64,000 nt of DNA, from the NCBI GenBank assembly GCA_910890315.1, contig CAJVGD010000010.1:992001-1056000 (forward strand). Reading direction: 5' to 3'. Below, piece after piece: positions 20,637 through 34,435 of this stretch. The notes under the pieces were generated by a model, which did no database searches, had not been told where the DNA came from, and was given only the letters and a program-made list of their open reading frames with translations. This stretch comes from Serendipita indica DSM 11827 (lineage: Eukaryota > Basidiomycota > Agaricomycetes > Sebacinales > Serendipitaceae). Within the stretch, counting starts at the first letter, position 1. Each line of letters opens with the position of its first letter. A program made the translations under genes and the position numbers.

Positions 20637-22546
20637 ATCTTCTCAATCGAATAGCTCCCGTCAGAGACGAGGTCAGAGAAGACAAACTCGCCTCGTAGGG
20701 CCCGAATAAGTAGCATACGGGTCCAATCAGATGGTGATTCGAGGACAGTTATCTGCTTAAGCTGAGCGACATTCGATTTGTGTGGGAGCGTGTTTCGCCG
20801 CTCGATTGCGACGATGAGGAGGTCCCAAGGGATCCTATGCGCATGCAAGGACAGCTCCTCTAATCGAGGACAGTCGTGGGGTTGATAGATAATGTAACAG
20901 AGTAAGTCGGTGATAAATTTTTGATTGGGAGGACAAGTAACGCTCCTGACGTTGAGGGAAGGAAATGGCTCGAATCTCCAGGTCCCAAGAAATGACAGCT
21001 CCTGCAGAGAGACACAGTTCTTTGTCCCAATGCATTCAAATGAATGTCTTGGCCGAAATGAGATCGGTGTATTGTTGATCAATGTCAATGCTCGGAGATT
21101 CCGACAATCCAGAGCTGCGTCTCCCGCCTTTGAGAAGAACGCAAAGGCCGATATATCGAGTCTCAGCAATGTATCAGACTGTAAATTAACTTTCAACCCT
21201 CTTTGGTGAAAGTTTAGGTTGATTTCCTCAACCTGGCCAAGGTGGTGAACGAAGGGCGACGGAAACTGTGCGTCCTTGCCTGCGTACAGTTTCAAATGTC
21301 TCACATAGGGAGTTTTCCCAAGTAAGGCATCAAATACGATATCCATATCTGCACCGGACCATGTCAGATGTAAGGTCTTGATCGACGTCTGACCTATTCT
21401 TGGTAAAGGAGGAGGGGTACCACTAGAAACCTTCAGCTTGAGCATAAAGTAGGCAAGCCTTGGAGAGGCTTCTAGAATCATGAGTATACTGGGAAGAGCC
21501 TCCCACTGTGTCAATATGACACGCAAGTTGAACAGGACGGGAGTTCGGGAAGTGAAGGTAGAAAAGACGTGATTTATGCCGGTCGTATGAATTTCCATGG
21601 CAAGAAATCGGAGGAAGAACCATGCTGGCCCTTTATATTCAGTCCTCAACTCTGTAGAGCCACAAGTCGAGACCGGTTTCGTCAGTCGTACTCGAAACTC
21701 TTCAAGCCGGGGATATGATTCCGCGATATCCCACACCTGATATGGTGAAAGATCGAGCGCAAGCGATTGCAAGGCGCGCTGTGGTGGCAAGGTCGCTCTT
21801 AGCCACATGCCATGAAAGTTAGTGAGCGATGGTGCTTGTTGAAACACTCTAGTGGCATCTTCGCCCCCAATTGGGGTCTGGGCTTCCACTCGAAGACGCT
21901 CCAGATTGGGAAGGAGCCCTATGGTTGAGAGAATGCGTGATATCCATGCCATCGTAAGGTATGTGTATCCTTGGTGTAGGTCAACAATCTTGAGTGTGCG
22001 GATTCTATCGGTATGGCCTGCGAGGCGACGCGCTATTGTGTCCGATTCTCGAGCGTTGATAAATACGGTTACATCCAGTCGATAGGGACGAGATATAGAG
22101 AGAAAGGTCTGTAATTTAGCCTCCATGTCCTCTTCCTTCTCCGAATCAGTGACATATACTGTGCTCCATAGAGCAGGAATAGCGAGCATTCTGTCTCGCC
22201 ACTGCTGACAAACAAGCGTACACACGAGTAGTCGATCAAGATGGCCTTGCGCGTGTCTGAGCTTGGAAGAAGACTCATTCACGCTTAGTGGATTTTTGAA
22301 GATTTGTATCAATATCTCCTCCGGGAGACGGCTGAATGGGTCTTCTAGGGGACTGATTTCCAGTTTTCGAATGGTCGATACCACCAGATTGTAATTCCCC
22401 TCAAGTTTGGAGAGCAGCGACAAAGTGTGCTCGGAATTGGAGTTTTTGTGAGCATCGATGTCGCGTAAAATCTCGTCTCGTCGACGTTGTAATTCTCCAT
22501 ACTCCTGGCTTTTATTGTTTGAAACTATCTTGCGTACCAGGCTCAT
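20606..22546 (-). CDS. F-box protein with leucine-rich C-terminal half
   Basis: Single-exon protein of 646 aa. A short coiled coil (ELQRRRDEILRDI) precedes the F-box at about residues 70-120: PFSRLPEEILIQIF, then LVCTLVCQQWRDRMLAIPALWSTVYV. The remainder is a degenerate leucine-rich array (for example LPNLERLRVE, YPRLEEFRVRL, CPRLEELSLH). The known role of the F-box is binding Skp1 in SCF ubiquitin ligases; the substrate is unknown. Such large F-box/LRR proteins are highly expanded in Agaricomycetes. The ATG gives a complete N-terminal helix and there is no sign of decay. Confidence 0.85.
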   Translation of the reverse strand: MSLVRKIVSNNKSQEYGELQRRRDEILRDIDAHKNSNSEHTLSLLSKLEGNYNLVVSTIRKLEISPLEDPFSRLPEEILIQIFKNPLSVNESSSKLRHAQGHLDRLLVCTLVCQQWRDRMLAIPALWSTVYVTDSEKEEDMEAKLQTFLSISRPYRLDVTVFINARESDTIARRLAGHTDRIRTLKIVDLHQGYTYLTMAWISRILSTIGLLPNLERLRVEAQTPIGGEDATRVFQQAPSLTNFHGMWLRATLPPQRALQSLALDLSPYQVWDIAESYPRLEEFRVRLTKPVSTCGSTELRTEYKGPAWFFLRFLAMEIHTTGINHVFSTFTSRTPVLFNLRVILTQWEALPSILMILEASPRLAYFMLKLKVSSGTPPPLPRIGQTSIKTLHLTWSGADMDIVFDALLGKTPYVRHLKLYAGKDAQFPSPFVHHLGQVEEINLNFHQRGLKVNLQSDTLLRLDISAFAFFSKAGDAALDCRNLRALTLINNTPISFRPRHSFECIGTKNCVSLQELSFLGTWRFEPFPSLNVRSVTCPPNQKFITDLLCYIIYQPHDCPRLEELSLHAHRIPWDLLIVAIERRNTLPHKSNVAQLKQITVLESPSDWTRMLLIRALRGEFVFSDLVSDGSYSIEKICKHYLDHNM

Positions 22547-22643
22547 AGTCGGAGGAGGTCAAGTCCAAGACGAGGCTTCGACCTGTACCGACCGTTACAC
22601 GACAAATTTCTATAGCATATCGAAACTATGAAAGATCACAAAG

Positions 22644-23870
22644 TCATTCAGCTTTTCCTTGGCCTCTGTTTAAACGGTCCCGCTCGGCTTGTCGCATCCT
22701 CATAAGGATCGCAGACTCAAAGTTGATTCCTGCGCCCGATAGTCGGCCTTCACCTGGCTTAGTTGATGCCTAAAGAATACACTCAGCTTTCAGTTGACGA
22801 GAATCAACATTCTACTCACAGAATCGCGTGATGAAGAGGTGGGGTGTGACGCTGAAGGTGCAGCCGTGGCAGCTGTCGAAGAGTTGTCTGTCCTCTCTAC
22901 CTTGGTAGTTGGACCAGAGGTGCCACTCCTGCCTCCTAGGATCCCCGTGCTCCTGAGTTGGCGAACAGGCTCTGGTTCTTCACCACTCAGCCAGGTGATC
23001 TCAACGTCCTTCAAGCCCCGTGCCTCTTGTCCGCTCGATTCCACTGCGCCAAACGAGCCTTCAATCTTCCTAAAAATTGCGATTGCAGTTGCAAATTTCG
23101 GTGGCTTGTTTGGTTTATTCTTGGGTGGTTTGATAGTGAGTGTGATAGACGACTCGTCTATCTGACCAAATTGTCGGAGTATGTGATATAAAGCTGGGAC
23201 TGTATCGAGATCAGGTCGATTTGTCAGGACGTATTTAAGTTTGATGGGTGAATCTATATCCTGTGAGCTTATACCTCTATGCAAGGTCGTCGTACTGACC
23301 AACTTGTGTAGAAAAGAGAGACTGGTCTTGTGATTGCGCATTAGACCTAGCCTCTTGCTCCAGTTTAGAGTTTGCTTGTTCCCGTTCTTCCCTTAGACGT
23401 CGCCCTTCCTCTTTGATCTCGTTCTGTTCTGCCTCTTGTTTTTGCCTTTCAGACTCCGTCATCGTCTTTTGCTTTTTATGCTGCCGCTCGGACTCTTCCA
23501 AGGCGTCCAACAGACCTTTGCGTTTGACGCTCGCTTTGGCCAGCCGCTCAGCGCTGGCTTGTAGTGATTTGATCTTTGCATCCAAGAGTGACCTCGTTTG
23601 AGGATCCAATAGCTCGTCATGGGCTATTTTCAACTCGTGGAACATCTGCGCTAAAACGTGAGACACATTAGATGGCTGTATATGACGAGGATTGTGGGTG
23701 AATTTGACAATTATGGATGTGTATAGCGTACCTGCTTCTGGATTATCTGGATTACGATCCGGATGGACGGCAAGAGAGCGTTTCCGATATGCCTTCTGGA
23801 TATCTTTCTCTCCAGCCTCAGAAGTGAGACCCAGCAGGTCATAGTGATCATATCTTCCGATGGAGAACAT
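22644..23870 (-). CDS. DNAJC17-like J-domain protein (J domain plus RRM)
   Basis: Protein of 350 aa from exons 23870-23732, 23650-23304, 23260-22820, 22769-22644, all in phase. The J domain comes first (YDHYDLLGLT, KAYRKRSLAVHPDRNPDN with the HPD triad). A charged coiled-coil region rich in E/K/Q follows. Then comes an RRM-like domain starting IKLKYVLTNRPDL with LYHILRQFGQI, and a C-terminal helix FESAILMRMRQAERDRL. This order matches metazoan DNAJC17 and fission yeast Cwf23, spliceosome-associated J proteins. The donor after STQ is GTTGGT, which is weak but needed for frame. It is divergent from the F-box gene at 23939, with only about 70 bases between start codons. Confidence 0.85.
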
Positions 23871-23938
23871 GGCTACTCGATTGTCCTTCTTCACTCGGTC
23901 GTGGGCGAGGCCAAAATGATGACCAACATCTTTCAAGG

Positions 23939-26017
23939 ATGCTCAAATATAGACAGACGGATATAGAGGCGCTTAATAATTACACGCATCCTCTTTCGAC
24001 GATGTTGCTGTGGTTCACACCTTTTGCCGCCGACCTTTCAATGCCCGCGACATCTGACGAACTTACTTCTCCAGGGGAAGAACTGGAGTCCCAGTTATCC
24101 AATTTTCTTCAAGAGCTACATGACAGCGATCTCGTGGTTGGTGATCGTCGCTCTGAGGGTGCGGGGAACTCCAAACTCGCTCAATACAACACACTGGCAG
24201 AAAAACTTGCGGCTAGAAGAAGGAGCCCATATCCGGATCCTATTACTCTTCCGGTCGAGATATTTATTGCCATCATCAAAGAAGCAGTGGCCTACGACGA
24301 CGCGACGTCCATGGAAGCGGTTCTTCGACTAACACTTCTTAGTGACAGTTGGCGTGTTGCTTTACTCCAGATTCCTGATCTCTGGACAGAGATTAGTATC
24401 GAAGATCGCTACATCGAGAGCTCTGAACTACCGGCACAGATCCATTTAGGTGTTACCCTTACCCTAAAGCGACCGATTACCCTAGCAATAGATCATGATC
24501 TACGCAAATGGACTAGCATCCTTCCACTATTAACTCCCCATACGCATCGGATCCGCCGCATTCTAGTCAGACCTCCGACAATGTATGAGACAATCCGCAC
24601 GGACGACGCCTTCTCGTGGGACTTCGATGACATTATCTACTCGTTGGGTCCTCTCCATGCTTTAGAGGATCTGACTGTGTGTGGCGATTTACTTACGTCG
24701 ATCGACCAATGGAAGTTTCTTGTTAATATGCCGTCTCTGCGATACATAACGGAGACGAGGGCTCCTTTCAGTCGTCTAGTGGCAGAGCCAGGTACCCACT
24801 CTCACCTCCGTATCTTGTACTCGGAGGTAACAGCGGTTGAATTGCTGAAGCATCGGTCTCAGCTCCACAACCTCGAGGAATTATCTTCAACGGAGGCGTA
24901 TGGCCACGATGCACCAAACTTTCTGACCGAAAACATCGACTTTGGGCTCCAATTTGCCGAAAAATGCAACTCCTCCGAGACGTTTGCCCTGAGAGACTTG
25001 GATTATCATCTCAAGACTAATACTGGTCTTCCCGAACTCATCCGTCGAAGCCCTCACCTTGTGAGACTTCACTTATATATATCCTGGAAGGTTCTGGCAG
25101 GAATACTGCCGTACCTTTCAACCTTGTCGTCTCTCAAAACACTTTCTTTCAGTATAATGAGATCCACAGACGATAATATGCGCACTTTTCGACCCATAGG
25201 ACTCCCATTCTTGCTGCCCATCCGGGAATTCAGGATCCGAGTTCATTGGGAAGGTTTTGAGAGCGCAACCGACACTGTGACCGAAAGACTGGGGATAATT
25301 TACCAGCATCTGGATCCTCTAACGTTGCAACGGTTATTTATCTTTTATCATGACCTTGAGGAAGAGCTTCCTATAGCACACATTAACTTGTTTCGAAACA
25401 TCAAATATCTTTCCATCAAGCTCATCAATGTAACGTCCCCACTCAGCTTAGCACCCCTGTCCCTGCCTGTCCTGGAAGACCTACTGCTCACGATGCCTCC
25501 CGGGACGCAGGAGACACTTCTGCAGGAGATGGAGTGTCCTAAGTTGATGTATATTTCATTGGATGGCAACGACAATTGGACATCCACTCCGATCGTGATC
25601 AGCGATTCGACATTGGAGTGGCTGGATTCATTGAGATGGATGACCAGGGACCTTCGCTGGGAAATCACGTCTTTACCCAACCTACGAACACTTTCCCTGC
25701 GGGAGGTTCGCTCGATTAGATGCGGAGACTTTTGCGTGCACATGATTTATAGGCCAGAGGATTTTCCTTCGTTGGTCGAAATAGACTTTGGTGACTTTCC
25801 AGAGTGGGATCTACTAATCCTCTTCCTCGAGCGGCGCAATTTTCTCCCAAGCTCCAAGGTTGCCAAACTTCGCGAGCTGACGCTGCCGACGTTTGTGGGT
25901 CCGGTACTTGCTTATACGCTGACCGAGCTTCTCAAGGGGCGTCTATCGTTTCGTCCCTCCAATCAAGAACTCTCGATTGCCTCCTTAGCGAGTTCCTATT
26001 GGGACTCCTCTTGGTAA
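23939..26017 (+). CDS. F-box protein, large
   Basis: Single exon of up to 692 aa. In-frame ATGs at 23939, 24002 and 24041 are all possible; the last gives a start just before the acidic helix LTSPGEELESQLSNFLQEL and seems the most natural. The F-box-like segment is PDPITLPVEIFIAIIKEAV followed by RLTLLSDSWRVALLQIPDLW. The rest is a degenerate leucine-rich fold with repeated LxxLxxL patterns. It is the same broad class as the gene at 20606-22546 but not a close copy. It presumably acts as an SCF adaptor; target unknown. Confidence 0.8.
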   Translation: MLKYRQTDIEALNNYTHPLSTMLLWFTPFAADLSMPATSDELTSPGEELESQLSNFLQELHDSDLVVGDRRSEGAGNSKLAQYNTLAEKLAARRRSPYPDPITLPVEIFIAIIKEAVAYDDATSMEAVLRLTLLSDSWRVALLQIPDLWTEISIEDRYIESSELPAQIHLGVTLTLKRPITLAIDHDLRKWTSILPLLTPHTHRIRRILVRPPTMYETIRTDDAFSWDFDDIIYSLGPLHALEDLTVCGDLLTSIDQWKFLVNMPSLRYITETRAPFSRLVAEPGTHSHLRILYSEVTAVELLKHRSQLHNLEELSSTEAYGHDAPNFLTENIDFGLQFAEKCNSSETFALRDLDYHLKTNTGLPELIRRSPHLVRLHLYISWKVLAGILPYLSTLSSLKTLSFSIMRSTDDNMRTFRPIGLPFLLPIREFRIRVHWEGFESATDTVTERLGIIYQHLDPLTLQRLFIFYHDLEEELPIAHINLFRNIKYLSIKLINVTSPLSLAPLSLPVLEDLLLTMPPGTQETLLQEMECPKLMYISLDGNDNWTSTPIVISDSTLEWLDSLRWMTRDLRWEITSLPNLRTLSLREVRSIRCGDFCVHMIYRPEDFPSLVEIDFGDFPEWDLLILFLERRNFLPSSKVAKLRELTLPTFVGPVLAYTLTELLKGRLSFRPSNQELSIASLASSYWDSSW

Positions 26018-26787
26018 GTTTTGCCCTCTCGCTCAAGTCTGGCGACCACTGAGCCTTGGAAAGCCGAGGATGTCATTCCTGCTTGATGTCGCATCATTTC
26101 TGTTCGACCAAGCCACTCCCATATCCCGTATACGAGGAGGATTTAGTAGAAGCCGTCCAGCCTCCAGCCCCTGAGCCACCATTGCCACCTTCAATCGATC
26201 TATGGCTTCAGGGGCGCTCATCCAGAATCAAGAACTGGAACAATATGCGGAACGAGAGTGAAATTTCTCGGGTAAAGGCTTGTACAAAGCACTTTCTGGA
26301 TTACACTTGTGCATTCACGGAGTTATCTGGATTCGGTACGTCCTTTAGCAGCCTTTATGCAGGCTACTTACAATCGCTCTTTCAAAAGAACCTAGGATGA
26401 TAGATTCTCACACGCTGAGGCTCTCGAGGGAGCCAAATGCCCAGCAATCCTGCCATCAGAGTTGAACGACATGGTATACAAGTAGCCTATATCTGTTATC
26501 GAGCGCCAGTTGCGAGTTCGTCTACATACTATAGATGCTATTATATATTGTGCAAAGCGGCTCGAGTGGACTAGTCTTGCCGGGATTGGTCTCCGTCATG
26601 TATGTAAATTATCAAACATACAAACGGATTCCCGGATTGGTCTAATTGGCCGACCGGCTAGTCTGAGGCACGTTCATGGCGCTGGCAGGTGGATGTTTCG
26701 GGTCCATAACTTGACTCTTGTCCCTCCGCGGATATCATCCACCTGTGCAGAACTGACTTGTCGACGCTCTATTCACGACACTGAACA
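26018..26787. other. Intergenic
   Basis: About 770 bases without a supported gene. A frame at 26056-26400 is open (114 codons) but has no recognisable domain, and the region is the 5' flank of the TPR gene. Confidence 0.45.
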
Positions 26788-29577
26788 ATGTCCACTTACG
26801 ACTCCGCTCCTCCGCCATACACTGACGAACACCCAATGCTGGAAAAGCCAGGTATGCCTCAGTGTACCGAGACGGAGATAATCTAACGCATTGAATCTGA
26901 TGTATAGCTCCAGAATCTCAGGTCGTGGCCGAGAAACCCGTTATCATGGACGAGAAACCTCCAATCGAGTCCATCACGGAGCAGCTGGAAGAGCTCGAGG
27001 TTACTGGTAAACCCCTTCTCGAAGAGGAACCAGTAGACGACTCGAACGTGCTCCGATCAGGATTCACCGCTCTCAATGGATTCGGAGACGGCGAGGATAG
27101 CCTCAACGACGAGCCAGAGGAAGATGAAACCAGACTGCGGCCTCTAGACGAAGCAGAACTGCTTCTTCCAGCAAAGCCCGCCTTTAAGTCTGTGGGAAGC
27201 CGCGACTTCCGTCTCGTAGGAGCGAAGCCGCACGAACCTTCGCGCTTTGTTACTGTCGGAAGCTCGCAATACACGACTATCAAGGCTTCCATCTCCTCCA
27301 TGGAAGAGATCAACTGGATTAAGAAACTCAAGGACGAGAAGGACGAAGAGGAGGCTCGGCTCGCCGCCAGCTTGCAGTCGCAGACTGTCGAGGAAGAGGC
27401 TGAACCTACTTCTGCTGATGAGGCAGAGGAGGTGGAATATCCTGTCGATGGGCACCCTGCGTCCTCTGCTGAGAAACCTGCGACCGCCGAAGGCCCCGCG
27501 GCCAGGGAACCCCTGCATTCCAGTGACCACCCCGAGGACGAGGAAGGTGATGACGACTTTAAGTCGGCCATTGACTCTGCGGAGACACCATACGTGGCTC
27601 AAGAAGTTTCCGATCAGTCCATCGCCACCGACGAACGGTCTCGATCCCTCTTTATGACTATCCTCTGACGATTGGAAGGATGCCGAGATGGAGCTACAGG
27701 GCATCCTGAGTCGGAGAAACGGTGACGGGGATGCTGCGGATGGACAGTTGGAGGCGGAGGTGCTACACGGGTATATATCTTTAGCTGATGGAATGAGGCG
27801 ATCTGGTGATGTAAAAGGCGCCATCTCGAGTTATATGGAGGTGCTGGAACTGCTTGTTGCCGGCTTTATGGAGAAAAAGGCGGAGAACGAGGAACAGAAA
27901 CTAGAAACGGAAAAAGTGGATACAACGACAGAAAGGGAGATACTCTCACAGATGCACCAGTTCTGTGATGAGATTGTAGGGCCCCTCCTCAATGAGGTCT
28001 ATACCCCGCACAAGGTTCATCCTCAAACTATCGACGAGATCAGAGCTCTCTGTGCGTCAGTCTTGCAGGCGCGGTCAACCATTCTAGGCCTGCTACATGA
28101 CGACAGCATTGCCTCTCGCCGCTCACTCGTCGGCCTTCTGTATGCAACTGGGCAGTGGACCGACGCTATACAACTTGGCAGGGCGTACCTCGGCTCCATC
28201 GACTCGGAGCCGAGTCTGTCTGGACGACCAGAAACCAAGAAGCTGCTCGCCACTATGCTGAGCTTTTACGACCAACCCCAGAAGGAAGAGGCTCTCAGAC
28301 TCCTTCAAGAGGTCTTACAGTCGCAATCGTTGAATAGTGGGCCCGTACACACAAGGATGGTGGATAACACTCTCCTCATCGTCGACCTTCTGGAGCAACT
28401 CGACCGGAGAGAAGAGGCATTGCCCATCATTGACGCTTGGATTGCGGATGCGGAAGCTGCCCTTGGGAGCACCCACAGACTCGTCCTTCTGTGCAAGCTA
28501 AGGCGTGGTCTTCTCCTGGTCAAACTGGGTCGCGACGAAGTGAGGCCCATTCTCGACGACGCAAAGGAACAACTTAGGGAGGAGGGAACTACCTCCAATC
28601 GTCCTGCGCTGCTGGCCAAGCTCGCAAGAGCCCGTCTCCTCGTGGCACTGGAAGAAGTAGATGAAGCAGAAGCGGCGTTCGAGGACCTTGTTGAACTCGT
28701 ATCGCAAACTCTACCCGAGGGCCACCCAGACGCGCTTAAAGTTCACGAGGAGCACGCGAGCTTTCTCCAATCACTTGGTGAAGTCGAACAAGCTCTAGGT
28801 GTACGAGAGCAAATCTCGACGTGCCTGAGAAACTCGCTGGGCCAGAAGCATCCACTCATGCTCCGTGCCCTCTTTGAGCAGGCAAGTTGTCTCGGAGCTC
28901 TTGGACGCTTTACAGATGCACGGTCCCTCCTCGAAGATGTCGCAGATGGGTACGGACAAGTGCTAGGACGGAAGAACGGCCGCTTCATCGAGGTTCTCCA
29001 AGCGCTCAGCCTGGTCCTCGTCCAGCTGGGTGAACTCATCCGAGCCCGCAAAGTACAAGAACAGGTCGTCGATGTCTTGACGGGCAAGCATGGTCTCAAC
29101 GACGAGAGGACGATAGCCGCGACACTCACGTTGGCCAGCGTCATCTGGTCCTCTGGGATGGAGACAGAGGCACTTGCAATGGAGACAAGAGCGATGAACC
29201 TCCAGCGTGAGGTACTCGGCGAAAAGCATCCAACCACGCTACAAACGATGCACAACCACGCCGTGACGTTACAGTCTATCGGCCGATACTCCAACTCGCT
29301 TGTTTTGCTTCAAGAGGTTTACGCCGCGAGGAAGGAAGTGCTAGGAGAGGGCCACGCGCATACACTCGCGACACACTTCAGTCTGGCCATCAGTCAAGAG
29401 GGGTTAGGCAGAAACAAAGAAGCCGTAGAGACGGTTCAAGCCGTCGTTGCTCTGGCAGAGAAGAGTCTCGAGCTGGGCGAAGTAACAGAGGAAGAAATTG
29501 AAGAGTACAGAGTTGCGCTGACGGAGATGAGAAAGGAAGTAGAACTTTTCGAAAAGAAGTTCGGATCGCTTCAATGA
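26788..29577 (+). CDS. TPR-repeat protein with acidic N-terminal region and PY motif
   Basis: Exon 1 is 26788-26851 (MSTYDSAPPPYTDEHP), the intron 26852-26907 is clear, and exon 2 starts at 26908. The first about 265 residues are acidic and disordered and include a PPPY motif, the kind bound by WW domains of NEDD4/Rsp5 ligases. A frame change is needed near 27600-27680, probably a second intron ending GATTGGAAG with a CTGAC branch site; its donor is ambiguous. From about 27690 the protein is a long array of TPR units of the kinesin-light-chain type (HGYISLADGMRRSGDVKGAI, FEQASCLGALGRF, LGEKHPTTLQTMHNHA, HTLATHFSLAISQEGLGR). It is a likely protein-interaction scaffold. Total about 880-900 aa. 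Function unknown. Confidence 0.75.
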
Positions 29578-29734
29578 TTATGATGTTCCTGTTTTTCTCG
29601 ATTCTCACGACGTTATGTTTCTTTTGTTGGTGGTTTGCATTCCCGTTTTATCGTAGTCCCGTTCCGCGTAGAGTAATAGAGTTTATTCAAAAAAGATTCG
29701 TACAGTCGTCCATTCATTACAGCGATTGCTTCTA

Positions 29735-32437
<2,703 letters not shown>

Positions 32438-32687
32438 GGCCGTGGTCGAGAAAGTTGCAGTCGCGGTCAAAGGTGTGGAGCCGGCTCTTGCTACTGTCTG
32501 CTACCCCAGCACTACTTGCATACGACTTTTCTATATAATTTTCTATTCTTCGGATATTGCGAACGCTGTCACCACCAGCTCCGCCACTTAATCTCCTCCA
32601 CCACCACCGCTCATCTCATTGGCCTTGCGTCCCAGGATCTTACGACTCTCGAGATTTGCTCCTCGGTTTTCTCATTAATTGCCAACC
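32438..32687. promoter_or_regulatory. Shared divergent promoter of SEC23 and SEC14-like genes
   Basis: Only 250 bases separate the two start codons. The segment includes a pyrimidine-rich stretch with CCACCACCACC just before the SEC14-like side, as is common in fungal core promoters. A short TATATAA word lies at 32533-32539. Co-regulation is an inference. Confidence 0.5.
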
Positions 32688-33721
32688 ATGTCCCAAGCCG
32701 CTGCTGCCTCGTCGTCGACCTATCAGCCGCCTCCCGGACGATTGGGCAATCTGTCGCAAAAGGAGCAAGGAATCCTCGAGATCTTCAGAACAGATCTTTC
32801 GTCGGATCCAAACTTTCCGTGGACGCCAGCCCGACACGACGATGCGACGCTGTTGCGCTTCCTGCGCGCGCGCAAGTTTGATCTGGCCAAGAGCAAGGAG
32901 ATGATCCATGCTGCTGAAAAGTGGCGAAAGGATTTTGGTGTAGATGATATTGTCAAGTGGGTATTTTTATCCAGTTGTGATGGCCATCGCCACTGCACCT
33001 GTGGCGGGAGAACAGACGCTGATACGTTGGTTTCATATAGGAGCTTTCAATTTCCGGAAAAGGAAGAGGTGAACAAGTATTATCCGCAATATTACCACAA
33101 GACAGACAAGGTCAGTCGGCGCTCTCTCTCGCTGTGCCACGATTATGGCTGACATGGTTTGTCTAGGAGGGACGTCCCATCTACATCGAAGTCCTCGGAA
33201 AATTAGACTTTACCAAGCTCTATGCCGTGACGACCGAAGACCGCCTGTTGAAACGACTCGTGCTCGAGTACGAGCGATTCCTGACCGAGCGTCTTCCGGC
33301 TACGTCGGAGATGGTTGGACACCCAGTAGAGACGTCATGCACGATCTTAGACCTGAACAACGTCGGGCTGGGAAATTTCTACCGCGTCAAGAACTACGTT
33401 TCCCAGGCGAGTGCGATTGGCCAAAACTATTACCCAGAGTGCATGGGCAAGTTCTACATCATCAATGCCCCCTACCTGTTCACCACGGTCTGGTCGGTCG
33501 TCAAGCGTTGGTTGGACGAAGTGACAGTGGCCAAGATTCAGATTATGAGCAATGGCCACAAAGAAGTCTTACTCAAGCAGATTGACGCCGAGAATCTGCC
33601 GAGCGAATTTGGCGGAAACTGTAAATGTGAGGGAGGATGCTCGCTGAGCGACGAGGGGCCATGGAAGCACCGACACCCAGCGAGCTCGTCGGCAGACGCT
33701 GCACCGAGCACTTCATCGTAG
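32688..33721 (+). CDS. SEC14-like phosphatidylinositol/phosphatidylcholine transfer protein
   Basis: Protein of 297 aa from exons 32688-32956, 33041-33110 and 33167-33721. The CRAL-TRIO N domain has DDATLLRFLRARKFDLAKS, and the lipid-binding SEC14 domain has GRPIYIEVLG, ILDLNNVGLGNF, YYPECMGKFYIINAPYLFTTVW and LPSEFGG. The length and C-terminal KCEGGCSLSDEGPW are typical of yeast-type Sec14. Role: lipid exchange that coordinates PI4P signalling with Golgi trafficking. The divergent neighbour is SEC23. Confidence 0.95.
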
Positions 33722-33953
33722 GAACGATCAGATGTATACATTCTTTGATCAGATGACTTTGGACAGAAACTGACCTTAGGGATGAGCTGTCTACGTTTAA
33801 TGTTCCAAGTGCGAGGATAGGATAAATGGTTCCTTCCTGCCATATAATCAATTTGTAAGGTTCTGAATAGTATGTCTCGATGCTTAATTTCGGCGAAGGT
33901 TGTCCTCAACCACCACCAGCTGCGACGACAATGTATAGTGTACTTACGCCCGG

Positions 33954-34330
33954 TTGGTGGCCAACCTATGTTTCCTCTGGGGGGAAGCACTTGTATACAC
34001 GTCGTTCAGGTCTCTTAGAGCACTTGAACTAGCATTCTATAGATCACCACTCTCCGAGCAAGCACCAATGCTCCCTCTACCGATGCTGCGGCATTTTCAT
34101 CTCTACGCACACGGTTGCAATTTAGATCACCTCGCGCACTGGCAATTTCCCTTGGTCCAGTGCCTCATTCTTCGGTTTTCCTCACCATCGATTCCTTAGA
34201 TCGGAGCATTTCTTCAGCGACATTCTACAACGATAGAAGAGCTCAGAATTACCGAGGAGGCAGCCTTGTCGTGTTGCGGTAAAATGGTGAACGTCGCTGG
34301 CTACAACCTGCTAATCGATGTCAATGAGTG
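33954..34330 (+). pseudogene. F-box-like family, internal fragment (copy 1)
   Basis: Only the middle of the family protein is left: a FRSLRALELAF piece, PMLRHFHLYAHG, LAHWQFPLVQCL, then after a stop and frame change IGAFLQRHSTTIEELRI. These align with the same positions in the intact genes at 36069 and 38648. No start, F-box or C-terminus. Confidence 0.7.
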
Positions 34331-34435
34331 CCGATATACGGCATGTTCAGCGGACAATCCGCCACGCAAAAGTTCCGTGGGCGATGGCTGTCGTCGATGT
34401 CTCCGGTACTCAATTCACCGCCTCTGTCCTCTACC

